A stretch of 64,000 bases of DNA, taken from Anaerococcus mediterraneensis. GTDB lineage: Bacteria; Bacillota; Clostridia; Tissierellales; Peptoniphilaceae. Positions 16,616-26,737 of the stretch are shown piece after piece. Within the stretch, counting starts at the first letter, position 1. Every line of letters starts with the position of its first letter. The notes beneath the pieces are model-generated. The model was not told the DNA's origin. It did not search any database and saw only the letters and a program-made list of their open reading frames with translations. Made by a program: the position numbers and the translations under genes. The stretch spans positions 1,116,001-1,180,000 of the forward strand of contig NZ_LT635772.1 in assembly GCF_900128415.1 (NCBI RefSeq). The letters are read 5' to 3'.

Positions 16616-18427
16616 ATGAGTAAAAGAAAAGATAATATAAGAAATTTTTCAATAATTGCCCATATTGATCACGGCAAATCAACCCTGGCTGATAGGCTTA
16701 TAGAAAAAAGTGAAAATATCAGTCAAAGAGACATCAAAGAGCAGATGCTTGATGATATGGAGCTTGAACAAGAGCGTGGTATAACTATAAAGCTAAAATC
16801 AATCAAGATCCACTACAAGGCTAATGATGGAAAAGTTTATGATCTAAACCTAATTGATACCCCTGGCCACGTTGACTTTAACTATGAGGTTTCAAGGTCT
16901 CTAAAGGCCTGCGAGGGTGCAATACTTGTTGTAGATGCCAGTCAGGGTGTAGAAGCTCAAACTTTGGCCAATACATACTTAGCCTTAGAGCAAGATTTGG
17001 AGATTTTACCAGTTTTAAATAAAATTGACCTCCCAAGTGCTAGGGTTGATGAGGTGAAACTTGAAATAGAAAACCAAATAGGACTTGATACAGAAAATGC
17101 CCCTTTGGTCTCTGCCAAGACTGGCCTAAATATAGAGGATGTTCTAGAAGATATAGTAGAAAATATCCCGGCTCCAGAAGATCATGATGATAAGCCACTA
17201 AAGGCCCTTATCTTTGACTCTTTTTATGATTCTTATGTAGGAGTTATATGCTATGTAAGGATTTTTGAGGGTGTTGTAAGACCTGGTGATGAGATCATGA
17301 TGATGAATACCGGCAAAAAATTTGAAGTAAACCAAGTCGGATACACATCTAGGGGTAGAGTTCCTACCAAGGAGTTAAGGTCCGGAGATGTAGGTTTTAT
17401 AGAAGCGTCTATAAAACAGGTTAGAGATGCTAGAGTTGGTGATACAATAACCACAGTAGAAAATCCAACAGACAAAGCTCTGACTGGTTACAAAGAGGTT
17501 TTGCCAATGGTTTATTCTGGTATTTATCCAGCAGAGGGTGAATCTTTTGATAAACTTAGAGACTCGCTAGAAAAACTTCAGGTTAATGATGCAGCCCTTG
17601 TTTTTGAACAAGAAAACTCTCAAGCCCTAGGTGTTGGTCTAAGAGCTGGTTTTCTTGGACTTTTGCACATGGATATCATTACCCAAAGGCTAGAAAGAGA
17701 ATACGACCTTGATATCATAGCCACTGCTCCATCAGTTATTTATAAGGTAAAACTAAAAGGATCAGACAAGGAAATAGATTTGCAAAATCCAAATGATTTT
17801 CCTGATCCAACAGAAATTGCCTATATAAAAGAACCTCAGACTATGTCTGAGATAATAAGTCCGAAAGAATATATAGGGCAGATAATGGATCTGGCTCAAT
17901 CAAGACGTGGAGAGTTAGTCAATATGACCTATATAGATGAGCACAGGGTTTCTATAAAATATAAAATCCCACTAAATGAAGTTATTTACAATTTTTTTGA
18001 TTCTTTGAAATCAAGGACAAAAGGTTATGCTTCTTTAGACTACGAGGTAACAGGCTATATAGAGTCAGATTTAGTTAAGCTAAATATCCTAATAAATGAA
18101 AAAAATGTTGATGCCCTATCGCTTATTGTCCATAGGGATTCTGCCTACGCTAGAGGCCGTGGCATAGTTGAAAAACTCAAAGATGAGATACCAAGACAAC
18201 AATTTGCTGTTCCAATCCAGGCTGCTATAGGTGGCAAGATTATAGCAAGAGAAACTGTCAGAGCTTTGAGAAAAGATGTTATAGCCAAATGCTATGGTGG
18301 AGATATTTCTAGAAAGAAAAAGCTTCTTGAAAAGCAAAAAGAAGGTAAGAAGAAGATGCGCCAGCTTGGCAATGTTGAAGTTCCACAAGACGCCTTCCTT
18401 GCAGTATTAAAATTAGATGATGAGTAA
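16616..18427 (+). CDS. lepA: elongation factor 4 (back-translocating GTPase)
   Basis: Ribosome-bound GTPase that promotes back-translocation or helps 30S maturation. 603 residues. G1 is AHIDHGKST (residues 15-23), G3 DTPGHVDF, G4 NKID; EF-G-like domains follow, ending in the LepA-specific C-terminal domain with [29 protein letters not shown] precedes ATG 16616, overlapping the region just after the lepB stop. The pair is presumably one operon closed by a strong terminator. Confidence 0.97.
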   Translation: MSKRKDNIRNFSIIAHIDHGKSTLADRLIEKSENISQRDIKEQMLDDMELEQERGITIKLKSIKIHYKANDGKVYDLNLIDTPGHVDFNYEVSRSLKACEGAILVVDASQGVEAQTLANTYLALEQDLEILPVLNKIDLPSARVDEVKLEIENQIGLDTENAPLVSAKTGLNIEDVLEDIVENIPAPEDHDDKPLKALIFDSFYDSYVGVICYVRIFEGVVRPGDEIMMMNTGKKFEVNQVGYTSRGRVPTKELRSGDVGFIEASIKQVRDARVGDTITTVENPTDKALTGYKEVLPMVYSGIYPAEGESFDKLRDSLEKLQVNDAALVFEQENSQALGVGLRAGFLGLLHMDIITQRLEREYDLDIIATAPSVIYKVKLKGSDKEIDLQNPNDFPDPTEIAYIKEPQTMSEIISPKEYIGQIMDLAQSRRGELVNMTYIDEHRVSIKYKIPLNEVIYNFFDSLKSRTKGYASLDYEVTGYIESDLVKLNILINEKNVDALSLIVHRDSAYARGRGIVEKLKDEIPRQQFAVPIQAAIGGKIIARETVRALRKDVIAKCYGGDISRKKKLLEKQKEGKKKMRQLGNVEVPQDAFLAVLKLDDE

Positions 18428-18428
18428 G

Positions 18429-18459
18429 AAAAAAGGATGTGAAATTCACATCCTTTTTT
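18429..18459. terminator. terminator after lepA
   Basis: A perfect hairpin, AAAAAAGGATGTGA pairing with TCACATCCTTTTTT, almost without loop. The symmetric A and T runs allow use by the convergent anti-sigma gene, whose stop codon lies inside it. Confidence 0.9.
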
Positions 18460-19291
18460 GCAGCCTTGCTATGCTTAGGAAGATCAAAAACAAATATATA
18501 CCCAAAGATAAAAGGACGATATATTTAAAATCAGACATTGGATAGAAGGTTGCTGTGTTAAATCCTTTTATAGAAATTATTCCAAGGAAAAACGCCAGAG
18601 GACCTCCTAGTAAAAAAGTTTTTATTGGTAGACTTATGCGGGTTTTCTTTATTTTTTCAATCAAAAATATGATTATCAGCAGAATAATAAATCCTATAAT
18701 AGACGTTTTTGCATAAAATCCCAAGAAAAGTCTAGGCAAAAGAGTTTGGCGAACTTCCCCTGAGCCGATAACCATTTTTGGCATAGATTCGTGATTTTGG
18801 TAGAGAACCATTTTCATCTTATTTTTGTGGAAAGTTAAAGATTTATTTGGCCTATTTTTATTAAATATTTCATCGTATTTTGTGCTATAAGCATCAAGAT
18901 AGATGGCATCTTCTGTATCTGTATAGTCTATTCCACTAACCTTGTCATTAAATTCTACTGTGTATATTTCATCACTCCTATAAACCTTATACAAACCCTT
19001 TTCATACTCGATATGCCTTGGCGTATTGAGGTAGGAGATTATAAAAATAAGGATTGATCCTAGAAGAGCGAGGACAGCTAGTGTAAAGTACCTTGTTTCT
19101 TTTTTTATCTTTTTTTCAACAAAATCTAGGGGCTTTATTTCGGTATTTTCAATTTTTATTTGATCTTTTAAAAGATTTTCGCAATCTCTACAAGTTTTTA
19201 AATGGTTTTCTACAAAGATTTTTGATTCATCACTCAAAAGATCTTCCTTGTATAAGGGGATTAAATCTTTGACAATATTACAATTTTTCAT
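18446..19291 (-). CDS. anti-sigma factor with N-terminal zinc-binding domain
   Basis: 281 residues. The N-terminal ZAS-type domain shows C (residue 4), then H-x3-C-x2-C in NHLKTCRDCE at about residues 30-39, typical of anti-sigma factors that hold an ECF sigma at the membrane. A helix follows at about 68-88, then a soluble domain and three C-terminal hydrophobic segments. The sigma gene upstream overlaps its start, the classic pair arrangement. The second of two adjacent ATGs is chosen for spacing from GGAGG. The inducing signal is unknown. Confidence 0.85.
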   Translation of the reverse strand: MKNCNIVKDLIPLYKEDLLSDESKIFVENHLKTCRDCENLLKDQIKIENTEIKPLDFVEKKIKKETRYFTLAVLALLGSILIFIISYLNTPRHIEYEKGLYKVYRSDEIYTVEFNDKVSGIDYTDTEDAIYLDAYSTKYDEIFNKNRPNKSLTFHKNKMKMVLYQNHESMPKMVIGSGEVRQTLLPRLFLGFYAKTSIIGFIILLIIIFLIEKIKKTRISLPIKTFLLGGPLAFFLGIISIKGFNTATFYPMSDFKYIVLLSLGIYLFLIFLSIARLQKRM

Positions 19292-19766
19292 CATTTTCCT
19301 CCAATAGTATTTTTAGTTTTTCTTTGGCTCTATAAAAAACTACACAGGCCCAATTTTGATCTTTTTTATAGATTTCTCCGATTTCTCTAAATGATAGGTC
19401 GTTAAGCCTGAGTTTAACTATATCTTTATAAGGGTTGTCGAGTTTGTTAATGGCTATTTCCAAGTCACTTAGCCTTTCTTTTTCCAAAATATCTGTCTCA
19501 AAAGATTCTAATTTTTTGTCAAAATCTTCGATTTGATCAGTAAGTAAAACTTTTTTGTTCTTATTATAGTAATTATAATAGGTATTTTTGCCTATTTGAA
19601 AAAGATAAGATTTTATCTTGGAATCCTCAATGTTTTCTATATTTTTCATAGCTTTGATAAAGCTTTCAGAGCAAATATCCTGGGCGACTTCCTTATTTTT
19701 GCATAGATATAGCAAAAATCTATACAAATCTTCAAAATATATCCTATAAATTTTTTCTATATCCAT
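19278..19766 (-). CDS. ECF-type RNA polymerase sigma factor
   Basis: 162 residues. Region 2 (about 5-70) contains YFEDLYRFLLYLCKNKEVAQDICSESFIKA, and region 4 (about 95-155) ends in LNDLSFREIGEIYKKDQNWACVVFYRAKEKLK, a helix-turn-helix for the -35 element. It overlaps the anti-sigma gene, so the pair is probably autoregulated. The regulon cannot be read from this window. GGAGGAGATATGG context precedes the start. Confidence 0.9.
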   Translation of the reverse strand: MDIEKIYRIYFEDLYRFLLYLCKNKEVAQDICSESFIKAMKNIENIEDSKIKSYLFQIGKNTYYNYYNKNKKVLLTDQIEDFDKKLESFETDILEKERLSDLEIAINKLDNPYKDIVKLRLNDLSFREIGEIYKKDQNWACVVFYRAKEKLKILLEENDEKL

Positions 19767-19870
19767 ATCTCCTCCTTCATATAGTAGACAAATAAGTTAA
19801 TCATATCTTACAAAATTTTAAAATAATTTCCATTATTGTATAGTGTATCTATCATATAAAAGGAGTTTTT

Positions 19871-20731
19871 ATGGATATTATAATTGATTTTACTGATTTA
19901 GTTATAAAAACTGATAGGCTTGTACTGAGAGCTTTTAGAGATTCTGATTTAGAAGATTTTTATGAATATGCAAAAATACCCGGCCTTGGTGAAATGGCTG
20001 GTTGGCCTCATCATGAAAATCTAGATTACACTAGGGAAGTTTTAGAAAGATTTAAAAAAAATAAAAATGTCCTTGCTATAGAAATGGATGGCAAGGTAAT
20101 CGGATCTATAGTACTTCGCCCAGTGGATGAGGATTTCTATAAAGAATTTGAAGGGAAAAATGCCAAGGAGATTGGTTTTGTATTAAGTCCTACTTATCAC
20201 AGGCAAAAAATTATGACAGAAGCTGTTAGGGCTGTGATGAAATATGCCTTTGAGGACTTGGATCTTGATTTTATTTCTGCTGGCTATTTTAGACATAATT
20301 TTAAATCTAGGCATTTTCAACAAAAACTAGGTTTTACTTATTATGATAGTCATGTTGTAAAAGTCCCAATGGGGATTTTGGCACCAATTCACCAAACGAT
20401 TTTTACTAAAGAAGATTACTACAACAATAAAACAGGCCATGTAGAAGAAAAAAAAATAAGAAAGGCCACAGAAGGGTTGGTATCAAAAACAGAAGAAGAG
20501 ATCATTAAGAGATTATATTTTGAAAAAGAAAACCAATTTGAGGTCAAAGATACCAATAGTTCTTTTTATATAGTAGTTATAGAGGGTAGGGTCAGGATAA
20601 TATCTGATGGTAAGGAATACACATATTTTCCGGCAGATGCACTTAGAATAAAAAAAGGTTCGGCTTTTAAAATTGTATCAAGGTCTGCTGCAAAATTAGT
20701 CCTAATTGAACAAAAGTATAAAGATGAATAG
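19871..20731 (+). CDS. GNAT acetyltransferase fused to a cupin-like domain
   Basis: 286 residues. Residues about 10-185 form a RimJ/RimL-type GNAT domain (TDRLVLRAFRDSDLEDFYEYA, then EIGFVLSPTYHRQKIMTEAVRAVMKYAF for acetyl-CoA binding, and NFKSRHFQQKLGF). After a charged linker, residues about 210-284 look like a small cupin half-barrel (SSFYIVVIEGRVRIISDGKEYTYFPADALRIKKGS). The acetyl acceptor is unknown, and the cupin part may sense a ligand. AAAAGGAG precedes the ATG. hemW overlaps its end by 8 nt. Confidence 0.8.
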   Translation: MDIIIDFTDLVIKTDRLVLRAFRDSDLEDFYEYAKIPGLGEMAGWPHHENLDYTREVLERFKKNKNVLAIEMDGKVIGSIVLRPVDEDFYKEFEGKNAKEIGFVLSPTYHRQKIMTEAVRAVMKYAFEDLDLDFISAGYFRHNFKSRHFQQKLGFTYYDSHVVKVPMGILAPIHQTIFTKEDYYNNKTGHVEEKKIRKATEGLVSKTEEEIIKRLYFEKENQFEVKDTNSSFYIVVIEGRVRIISDGKEYTYFPADALRIKKGSAFKIVSRSAAKLVLIEQKYKDE

Positions 20732-21848
20732 GGTTGGCGCATATATCCATATACCATTTTGTGAAAAAAAGTGTTACTATTGTGATTTTGCCGCCTTTCC
20801 AAATCTTGAAAATTGGATAGGTAATTATGTAGATAATCTAATAAAGGAAATAAGTCTTTATAGGGAGAAAATGGATCTAATTATTGATTCTATCTATATA
20901 GGAGGAGGTACGCCCTCATATATTGATCCAATATTTATTGAAAAAATTGTTGGAGAAATTTTTAAATTTAAAACTGATATTAAAGAATTTACAATAGAGG
21001 CAAATCCTAAATCTCTATCAAAAGAAAAACTAAAAGTCTATAATAATCTTGGGATCAATAGGATATCTCTGGGGGTCCAGTCCTTTGATGATCAAGTTTT
21101 AAAAAATATAGGTAGAAACCACACCAGAGATATTGCTTTAGGAGATATAGAAATGATCAGAGAAGCTGGATTTGATAATCTCTCCTTTGACTTGATGCTC
21201 AACCTTCCAGGCCAAGATTTTGAGAGCGTGAAAAAAGATTTAGACTTTGTGAAAAAACTAGATCCTGACCATATTTCCTGGTATTCTTTAATTCTGGATA
21301 AGGGTTCGAAATTTTATGCTCTTGATCAAAAGGGAGAGCTTGACCTGATGGATGATGACCTAGAAGTAGATATTTTTTCATTTTTGGTTGATGAATTAGA
21401 AAAAATAGGTTTAAAACGATATGAAATATCAAATTTTGCAAAAGATGGCCATGAATCTTTTCATAATAAAAAATATTGGAACCAAGAAGGGTATTTAGGC
21501 TTGGGTATTTCTGCTGCAGGATATCTATCAAATACCAGATATAACAATACAGCGAATTTAGCTATTTATGATAGGATCCTAAAAGAAAATAGGCTTCCTA
21601 TTATTAATAAAGATTTTGTTGACAAAAACGAAAGTGAAAAAGAATATATAATCTTTAAGCTAAGAGAAACACATGGAATAAGCTTATCTGAATTTAAAAA
21701 AATATATGGGTCTGAATTTTTAGAAAAATATAAAAATGTTATAGGAAAATTTGCAGGAGATGATTTTTATAAAATAGAAAATGGAAGATTTTTTCTGACT
21801 AAAAATGGTCTTAGCTTATCAAATGAGTTTTTTATAGAAATAATCTAG
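20724..21848 (+). CDS. hemW: HemW-like radical SAM heme chaperone
   Basis: 374 residues. The radical SAM triad is C13-x3-C17-x2-C20 in PFCEKKCYYCDF. It is followed by the GGGTPS SAM-binding motif and the HNxxYW motif (FHNKKYWN) that marks HemW rather than true coproporphyrinogen oxidase HemN. Known HemW proteins transfer heme to respiratory enzymes; the acceptor in this probable fermenter is unclear. ATG 20724 is chosen because it overlaps the GNAT stop and the protein then begins with the normal MNRVGAYIHIPFC. No strong ribosome site is visible, so coupling is likely. Confidence 0.9.
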   Translation: MNRVGAYIHIPFCEKKCYYCDFAAFPNLENWIGNYVDNLIKEISLYREKMDLIIDSIYIGGGTPSYIDPIFIEKIVGEIFKFKTDIKEFTIEANPKSLSKEKLKVYNNLGINRISLGVQSFDDQVLKNIGRNHTRDIALGDIEMIREAGFDNLSFDLMLNLPGQDFESVKKDLDFVKKLDPDHISWYSLILDKGSKFYALDQKGELDLMDDDLEVDIFSFLVDELEKIGLKRYEISNFAKDGHESFHNKKYWNQEGYLGLGISAAGYLSNTRYNNTANLAIYDRILKENRLPIINKDFVDKNESEKEYIIFKLRETHGISLSEFKKIYGSEFLEKYKNVIGKFAGDDFYKIENGRFFLTKNGLSLSNEFFIEII

Positions 21849-21923
21849 AAAAAGAAAATATTTCCTAAATAAAATAATATATAAGTGGGTATTATATTAT
21901 TAAATGGGAAAGGAGATTATTAT

Positions 21924-22877
21924 ATGACAATAAAAAAAGTAACAATTGCTGGTGGCGGTGTATTAGGTGCACAAATCGCTTACGCAGCGGCTTTTCATGG
22001 TTATGATGTAACTATTTGGGGTAGACGTGACGACTCAATTGAAAGAATCAAACCAAGAATAGACCGCCTTCATGAAATTTATAAAGGGGAACTTGAAGTT
22101 GCTCCTTCATACATGGAAGAGAAAAATCCTAATTTTCCAAGATCATTCTTTAACTCAAAAGAAGAAATCACAGAAGAAAAAATAGCAGAGCTTAAAGATA
22201 TAAACGAAAAAGTATACAAGAGCTTTGTTTATACAACTGATTTAAAGGAAGCCTTTGGAGATAGTGATCTTGTTATAGAAGCAATTGCAGAAGTTGTTGA
22301 ACAAAAGAAAGATTTCTACGAAAAAATCGCTCCATTCTTAAAAGATGATGCAATATTAGTAACAAACTCTTCAACCCTTCTTCCTTCAATGTTTAGAGAA
22401 TACACAGGCAGAGAAGATAAATTCTTAAGTTTACACTTTGCAAATAACATCCATAGACAAAATCTAGCTGAAGTTATGAGACACGATAGGACTTCTGATG
22501 AGGCGTTTGAGGCTGTTGTAGAATTTGCAAGATCAATTGGAATGTATCCTGCTCTTGTCAAAAAAGAACAACCAGGTTATATCCTAAACTCAATATTAGT
22601 ACCATTAATAGCTGCAGGTCTTACACTCTATGGAAATGATGTAGCAGACCCAGTTGATATAGATATGGACTGGAAAATAGGTACAGGCTCTCCTCGTGGA
22701 CCATTTGAAATAATTGATATAGTTGGTATAACAACTGTCCTAAATATCATGAGTCAAAACCCAGCCGCCAAAGATCCTTCATCACCAATGGGCAAGGCTG
22801 TAAAGAAGCTACAAGAAAGAGCTGATAAGGGACTTTTGGGAATAGAAACAGGTGAGGGATTCTATAAATATAATTAA
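21924..22877 (+). CDS. 3-hydroxyacyl-CoA dehydrogenase family protein
   Basis: 317 residues. The N-terminal Rossmann fold starts with TIAGGGVLGAQIAYAAAFHGYDVTIWGR; a middle LHFANNIHRQNLAEV stretch replaces the usual HFFNP block; the C-terminal helical domain ends EGFYKYN, as in hydroxybutyryl-CoA dehydrogenases. It probably oxidises or reduces a 3-hydroxyacyl-CoA with NAD, but the altered middle motif leaves the substrate open. AAAGGAGATTAT precedes ATG 21924. Monocistronic with a terminator; no thiolase or crotonase gene is next to it. Confidence 0.85.
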   Translation: MTIKKVTIAGGGVLGAQIAYAAAFHGYDVTIWGRRDDSIERIKPRIDRLHEIYKGELEVAPSYMEEKNPNFPRSFFNSKEEITEEKIAELKDINEKVYKSFVYTTDLKEAFGDSDLVIEAIAEVVEQKKDFYEKIAPFLKDDAILVTNSSTLLPSMFREYTGREDKFLSLHFANNIHRQNLAEVMRHDRTSDEAFEAVVEFARSIGMYPALVKKEQPGYILNSILVPLIAAGLTLYGNDVADPVDIDMDWKIGTGSPRGPFEIIDIVGITTVLNIMSQNPAAKDPSSPMGKAVKKLQERADKGLLGIETGEGFYKYN

Positions 22878-22878
22878 G

Positions 22879-22907
22879 AAAAAAGTGGTTTAACAGCCAC
22901 TTTTTTG
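22879..22907 (+). terminator. terminator after the hydroxyacyl-CoA dehydrogenase gene
   Basis: AAAAAAGTGG pairs with CCACTTTTTT across an 8-nt loop, directly after the stop codon. Confidence 0.88.
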
Positions 22908-22997
22908 TTTATATTTTATATTAAATTGCTTTACTCACTTTGAAAAATTATAGGGATTACTTAGATATAGTATTTTCGGTATTAAATACTTAAAAGC

Positions 22998-23894
22998 CTA
23001 TTTTGTTTTATTAAAAATAATCTCTATGGTAAAATTATTATCTTCTATATCAGCAGATATATGACCATCTAATTTTTCAACTAAACCTTTGCTTATTGCA
23101 AGACCAAGTCCTGTAGAAGATCCATTTCTAGAATCAGCTGCTTTATAAAATTCTCTGAAAATATCGTCCTTATTTATTGTAATATTGTCATTGATTTTAT
23201 TTTTACATATAAATATAACTTTGTCATTATTATCTAAAAGACTAATACTAATAGGGTTTTGGCCGTGTTCTAGAATATTTTTGTATATATTTTGAAATAT
23301 CCTATTTAAGGCATCAGTGTTTGCCATTATATAAACTTTATTGTTTGTAAAGTCGATTTGAGGTTTAAGATCCCTAAATTTAAAATCTTCATAATAGTTT
23401 AATAAATTTTCTAAAGCTAAGGAAGATAGGTCGATTCTTTCCATTTCTATCTTGTATTCGTCTTCTTGGAGCTTTACAAAGGTAAACAGCTGATCAAGGA
23501 TATTATTTAGACTATAGATACGATTTTTTATTATTGAAAAATATCTGTCATTATCTGGATTTGATATGGTATCTGCCATAACTTGCAAGTAACCATCAAG
23601 AGAAGTGAGGGGAGTCCTGATATCATGTGAGAGCCCCCTTATAGTATTTTGTAAGTATTTTTCTTTATTAATATAAATTCTCTCTTTATTATGAAAACTA
23701 TCTAGAAAGTTATTTATTATCTCAGCAAATTCCTCGAATGGTTTGATTGAAAAACTCGTACTTATTCTCATTTGAGTCTTGTTATTAATAATAAATTTAA
23801 TCTGATAACAAATATTATAAATCTCCTTAATCATAAGTACATTAACTGACAATGAGATAACAAATAATAATATTAAAACCCAGATAGTAAACAT
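22998..23894 (-). CDS. sensor histidine kinase
   Basis: 298 residues with one clear N-terminal helix (about 3-24) and very little extracellular sequence, typical of intramembrane-sensing or transporter-coupled kinases. The H-box is GLSHDIRTPLTSLDGYLQ (about residue 90-105), followed by an N-box region and the G-box (SSTGLGLAISKGLVEKLDG). It is the last gene of a leftward ABC-ATPase, permease, kinase cluster, with the response regulator just upstream. The system therefore probably answers an antimicrobial peptide or similar membrane-active compound. Confidence 0.9.
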   Translation of the reverse strand: MFTIWVLILLFVISLSVNVLMIKEIYNICYQIKFIINNKTQMRISTSFSIKPFEEFAEIINNFLDSFHNKERIYINKEKYLQNTIRGLSHDIRTPLTSLDGYLQVMADTISNPDNDRYFSIIKNRIYSLNNILDQLFTFVKLQEDEYKIEMERIDLSSLALENLLNYYEDFKFRDLKPQIDFTNNKVYIMANTDALNRIFQNIYKNILEHGQNPISISLLDNNDKVIFICKNKINDNITINKDDIFREFYKAADSRNGSSTGLGLAISKGLVEKLDGHISADIEDNNFTIEIIFNKTK

Positions 23895-23907
23895 TATATT
23901 TTCCCTT

Positions 23908-24753
23908 CTATATATCTTTTTTATTTATTATAACACAAGATAGGATCAAAGATATAGCTCCTATTACTATAGCTACTACTAAAGATCTCATAAGGTCTGA
24001 ATTGGCGCTTGTAAAATTAGTTGAGATAATATTGCCTATATTCACAAAATTTGCTATAGAAAAATCTTCTGGCAGCTTTACAAATAAGGATAAAAACTTA
24101 TCTCCTATACCTCTTAAAAAGTTGAAAAATACAGTAGGATACAAAAATGTAAACATCAAAGTTTTTGCTGTAGACCTTGTTATTGTAGATGCTAACAAGA
24201 TTACAGAAAGATAAGAAATATGTGAAATTAGCTCTATAAATAAAATTTTAATTAGTCTATTATAGTCTGTAAATTTTAGCATGCCATTGTTAATAAATGG
24301 ACCCGAAATTGCAAGAATTGCAGCTCCAATAGAAAAACTTACAATTATATATAAAGAGCAAACAATAAATGTAGCCAAGATATATGTACCCTTATTTTTT
24401 TTCATCCCTAAGAAGTTTTTTACAAACCCATTGGCATAAGGATTGCTAAAGAATAGGGAAGCAAAGATTATTAAAAAAATAAGGTAAGTAGATTGAGAAA
24501 ATGAAGATATTACAAAATCCTCCCCAGAATCTGTAAGCTGCTCTACTTGTTTTTTATTTATATCAACTTTGACACCGTTAGAATTGTCATCTTTAGTCTC
24601 AACTATGGTTTGATCAAGATTATCTATATTTTTGCTTGTATAGTTGACTAAACCAACTGTTATAAAAAATGTTAAAATTGTAGCAAAAAATATAAAATAA
24701 GAATATTTGCTTTTGAAAATTCTAGCAATTTCCATTTTCATTAAATTTAGCAT
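23908..24753 (-). CDS. ABC-2 type transporter permease
   Basis: 281 residues. The first helix (about 16-38) is followed by an extracellular loop of about 45 residues rich in D, N and K, then five more hydrophobic segments. The overall layout is that of lantibiotic-immunity or Nat-type ABC permeases. Its start is 1 nt from the end of the ATPase gene, so the two form one transporter. The sequence is too variable for a substrate call. Confidence 0.87.
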   Translation of the reverse strand: MLNLMKMEIARIFKSKYSYFIFFATILTFFITVGLVNYTSKNIDNLDQTIVETKDDNSNGVKVDINKKQVEQLTDSGEDFVISSFSQSTYLIFLIIFASLFFSNPYANGFVKNFLGMKKNKGTYILATFIVCSLYIIVSFSIGAAILAISGPFINNGMLKFTDYNRLIKILFIELISHISYLSVILLASTITRSTAKTLMFTFLYPTVFFNFLRGIGDKFLSLFVKLPEDFSIANFVNIGNIISTNFTSANSDLMRSLVVAIVIGAISLILSCVIINKKDI

Positions 24754-24754
24754 A

Positions 24755-25666
24755 TTAGACTCCTTTGTTTTCCAATAGTTTGATGTAGTATTCTTCTAGG
24801 GATGTATTGTGAACATTAAAATAATTTATTTCTATATCCGCATCATAAAGGCAAGAGATTATTTTATTAGTAAAATTACCATCTAAATATATATGTATCA
24901 TTTTATTATCTACTAATCTATATGGACCAATATTTTTATTATCAAGGGCTATTATGGTTTTTTTGGGATCATCAGTGAGGATTTCTATCCTATCTCTGGT
25001 AGATTCTTCTAAGGTTTTTTTGGAAAAATTAGCTACAAGCGATCCGTTATCTATGATTGCAAAGTTTGTTGCAGTTTTAGCTAGCTCATCTAAAATATGA
25101 GACGATATCAGAAAAGTAATATTTTTCTCTCTGTTTAAATCTGCAATTATATTTCTAATGTCAACAATTCCTTGTGGATCTAGACCGTTTATTGGTTCAT
25201 CTAGGACCATGATATCTGGATTTCCTACAAGGGCTAAGGATATTCCGAGTCTTTGTTTCATACCGAGTGAAAAATCTTTAACTTTTTTCTTGCCTACATT
25301 TTCAAGACCTAATAAATTAAATATTTCACTTATATACTTATCTCCTGATAGACCAAAAGCCTTGCCCTTAAGCAACATATTGTCATATGCTGTCATAGTT
25401 GGATATGTACCTACATTTTCTATTAGGGCCGATAATCTTGTTTGACTTATGTTCTTATCTTTTCCTGATTTAGGAAAAATTTGATATGTGCCAGAAGTTG
25501 GTGATGATAAATTTGAAATCATCTTCATAAAAGTAGTTTTTCCAGCACCATTCCTGCCGATAAGGCCATATATATCACCTTGGTTAATTGTCAAAGAGAT
25601 ATTGTTGACAGCCTTATGGTCTCCGAAAATCTTTGTTAAATTTCTCGTTTCTATTATTGGATTCAT
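24755..25666 (-). CDS. ABC transporter ATP-binding protein
   Basis: 303 residues. Walker A GRNGAGKTT at about 40-48, signature FSLGMKQRLG, Walker B IMVLDEPINGLD, switch His in SSHILDEL. The last 90 residues form a small accessory domain, as in BcrA- or lantibiotic-immunity-type ATPases. ATG 25666 follows AAAGGAG at good spacing; the longer reading from 25681 starts upstream of it. It forms one operon with the permease and kinase. Confidence 0.92.
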   Translation of the reverse strand: MNPIIETRNLTKIFGDHKAVNNISLTINQGDIYGLIGRNGAGKTTFMKMISNLSSPTSGTYQIFPKSGKDKNISQTRLSALIENVGTYPTMTAYDNMLLKGKAFGLSGDKYISEIFNLLGLENVGKKKVKDFSLGMKQRLGISLALVGNPDIMVLDEPINGLDPQGIVDIRNIIADLNREKNITFLISSHILDELAKTATNFAIIDNGSLVANFSKKTLEESTRDRIEILTDDPKKTIIALDNKNIGPYRLVDNKMIHIYLDGNFTNKIISCLYDADIEINYFNVHNTSLEEYYIKLLENKGV

Positions 25667-25763
25667 AAACACTCCTTTCAAATTATTTCATATTTCTTTA
25701 TAACTATGATATATGAAAAATATTAACAAAACCTATATAAAGTTTAAAGAATTCATAAAGATT

Positions 25764-25786
25764 AAAAAACCCATCATAAAGATGGG
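25764..25786 (-). terminator. terminator after the response regulator gene
   Basis: On the minus strand CCCATC pairs with GATGGG and is followed by TTTTTTAAT. It separates the response regulator transcript from the ABC-kinase operon, so the regulator can be expressed separately. Confidence 0.82.
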
Positions 25787-25794
25787 AAAAAGAC

Positions 25795-26463
25795 TTAGGC
25801 AAGTTTAAAACCTATGCCCCATACAGTCTCTATATATTCTTCATCAGTGATTTTTTTTATCTTTTTTCTTAGATTTGATATATGCACATTGATAGAATTG
25901 TCTGTTGCAAGGTAATAGTCACCCTGGCTATATTCGTATAAATTTTCTTTGGTGAAAACTTGCTTTGGATTTGATATTAATAATTCCAAGATTTTGAATT
26001 CTGTTTTTGTGAGGGAAAGGATTTTTTCATTTATAAAAGCTTGGTAATTATCAGGGTCGAGCCTTAATGATTTATAGGTAAGATTTTTTTGTACAGCAGA
26101 ATTCTCGCTTCTTTTAGTAAGGATATTTGCCCTGGCTATAAGTTCTTCTAGATTAAAGGGCTTGGTCATGTAGTCATCAGCACCACCTTTGAGTAATGCT
26201 AGTTTTGAATCCATAGAATCTTTTGATGATAAAACTAAAACAGGAGCACTAGTTACCTTTCTTATTTCATTTATGACTTTTTCACCATCTAGACCAGGAA
26301 GCATAAGGTCTAGGATAAATAAGTTAAAATTATCTTTAATATAAATTAGAGCCTCGGTGCCAGAATAAACTTTTTTACAAATAAAACCATTTTTTGTCAT
26401 AACTTCAGAAATTATATCATTTATATCATTATCGTCTTCTATGATTAGAACTTTTTTATCCAT
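25795..26463 (-). CDS. OmpR/PhoB-type response regulator
   Basis: 222 residues. The receiver domain shows the acidic pair in IIEDDND, the phospho-acceptor D in FILDLMLPGLDG (about residue 51) and K in DDYMTKPF. The winged-helix DNA-binding domain ends in NSINVHISNLRKKIKKITDEEYIETVWGIGFKLA. AGGAGGGAGAAAT precedes ATG 26463. It is probably the partner of the kinase at 22998-23894. It has its own terminator. Confidence 0.93.
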   Translation of the reverse strand: MDKKVLIIEDDNDINDIISEVMTKNGFICKKVYSGTEALIYIKDNFNLFILDLMLPGLDGEKVINEIRKVTSAPVLVLSSKDSMDSKLALLKGGADDYMTKPFNLEELIARANILTKRSENSAVQKNLTYKSLRLDPDNYQAFINEKILSLTKTEFKILELLISNPKQVFTKENLYEYSQGDYYLATDNSINVHISNLRKKIKKITDEEYIETVWGIGFKLA

Positions 26464-26737
26464 AATATTTCTCCCTCCTATCATTGACTTAAGTATATCA
26501 CAAATTATATTGTTATTAGAATATGTAATTTATATTTCTAAAGATTATTTTAATTTAAAAAATATCAATAAATACATGATAATATTATGAAAAGATGAAT
26601 TATTGTTTTTCTGATCTAACAAAAGATTCATTAAATAATTCTAAGATTGAGCACTTTTCCACATGGGGATTTATATTCTAATTAGACTTATAAAATTCAA
26701 ATTTAGGGGTATTATTTATTAAAAGAGAGGAGAAAAT

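Noticed and set aside
22998..26463. Classic BceAB-type bacitracin module
   Set aside because: The permease has only about six helices and 281 residues, without the large BceB extracellular domain; it fits lantibiotic-immunity or Nat-type transporters better.
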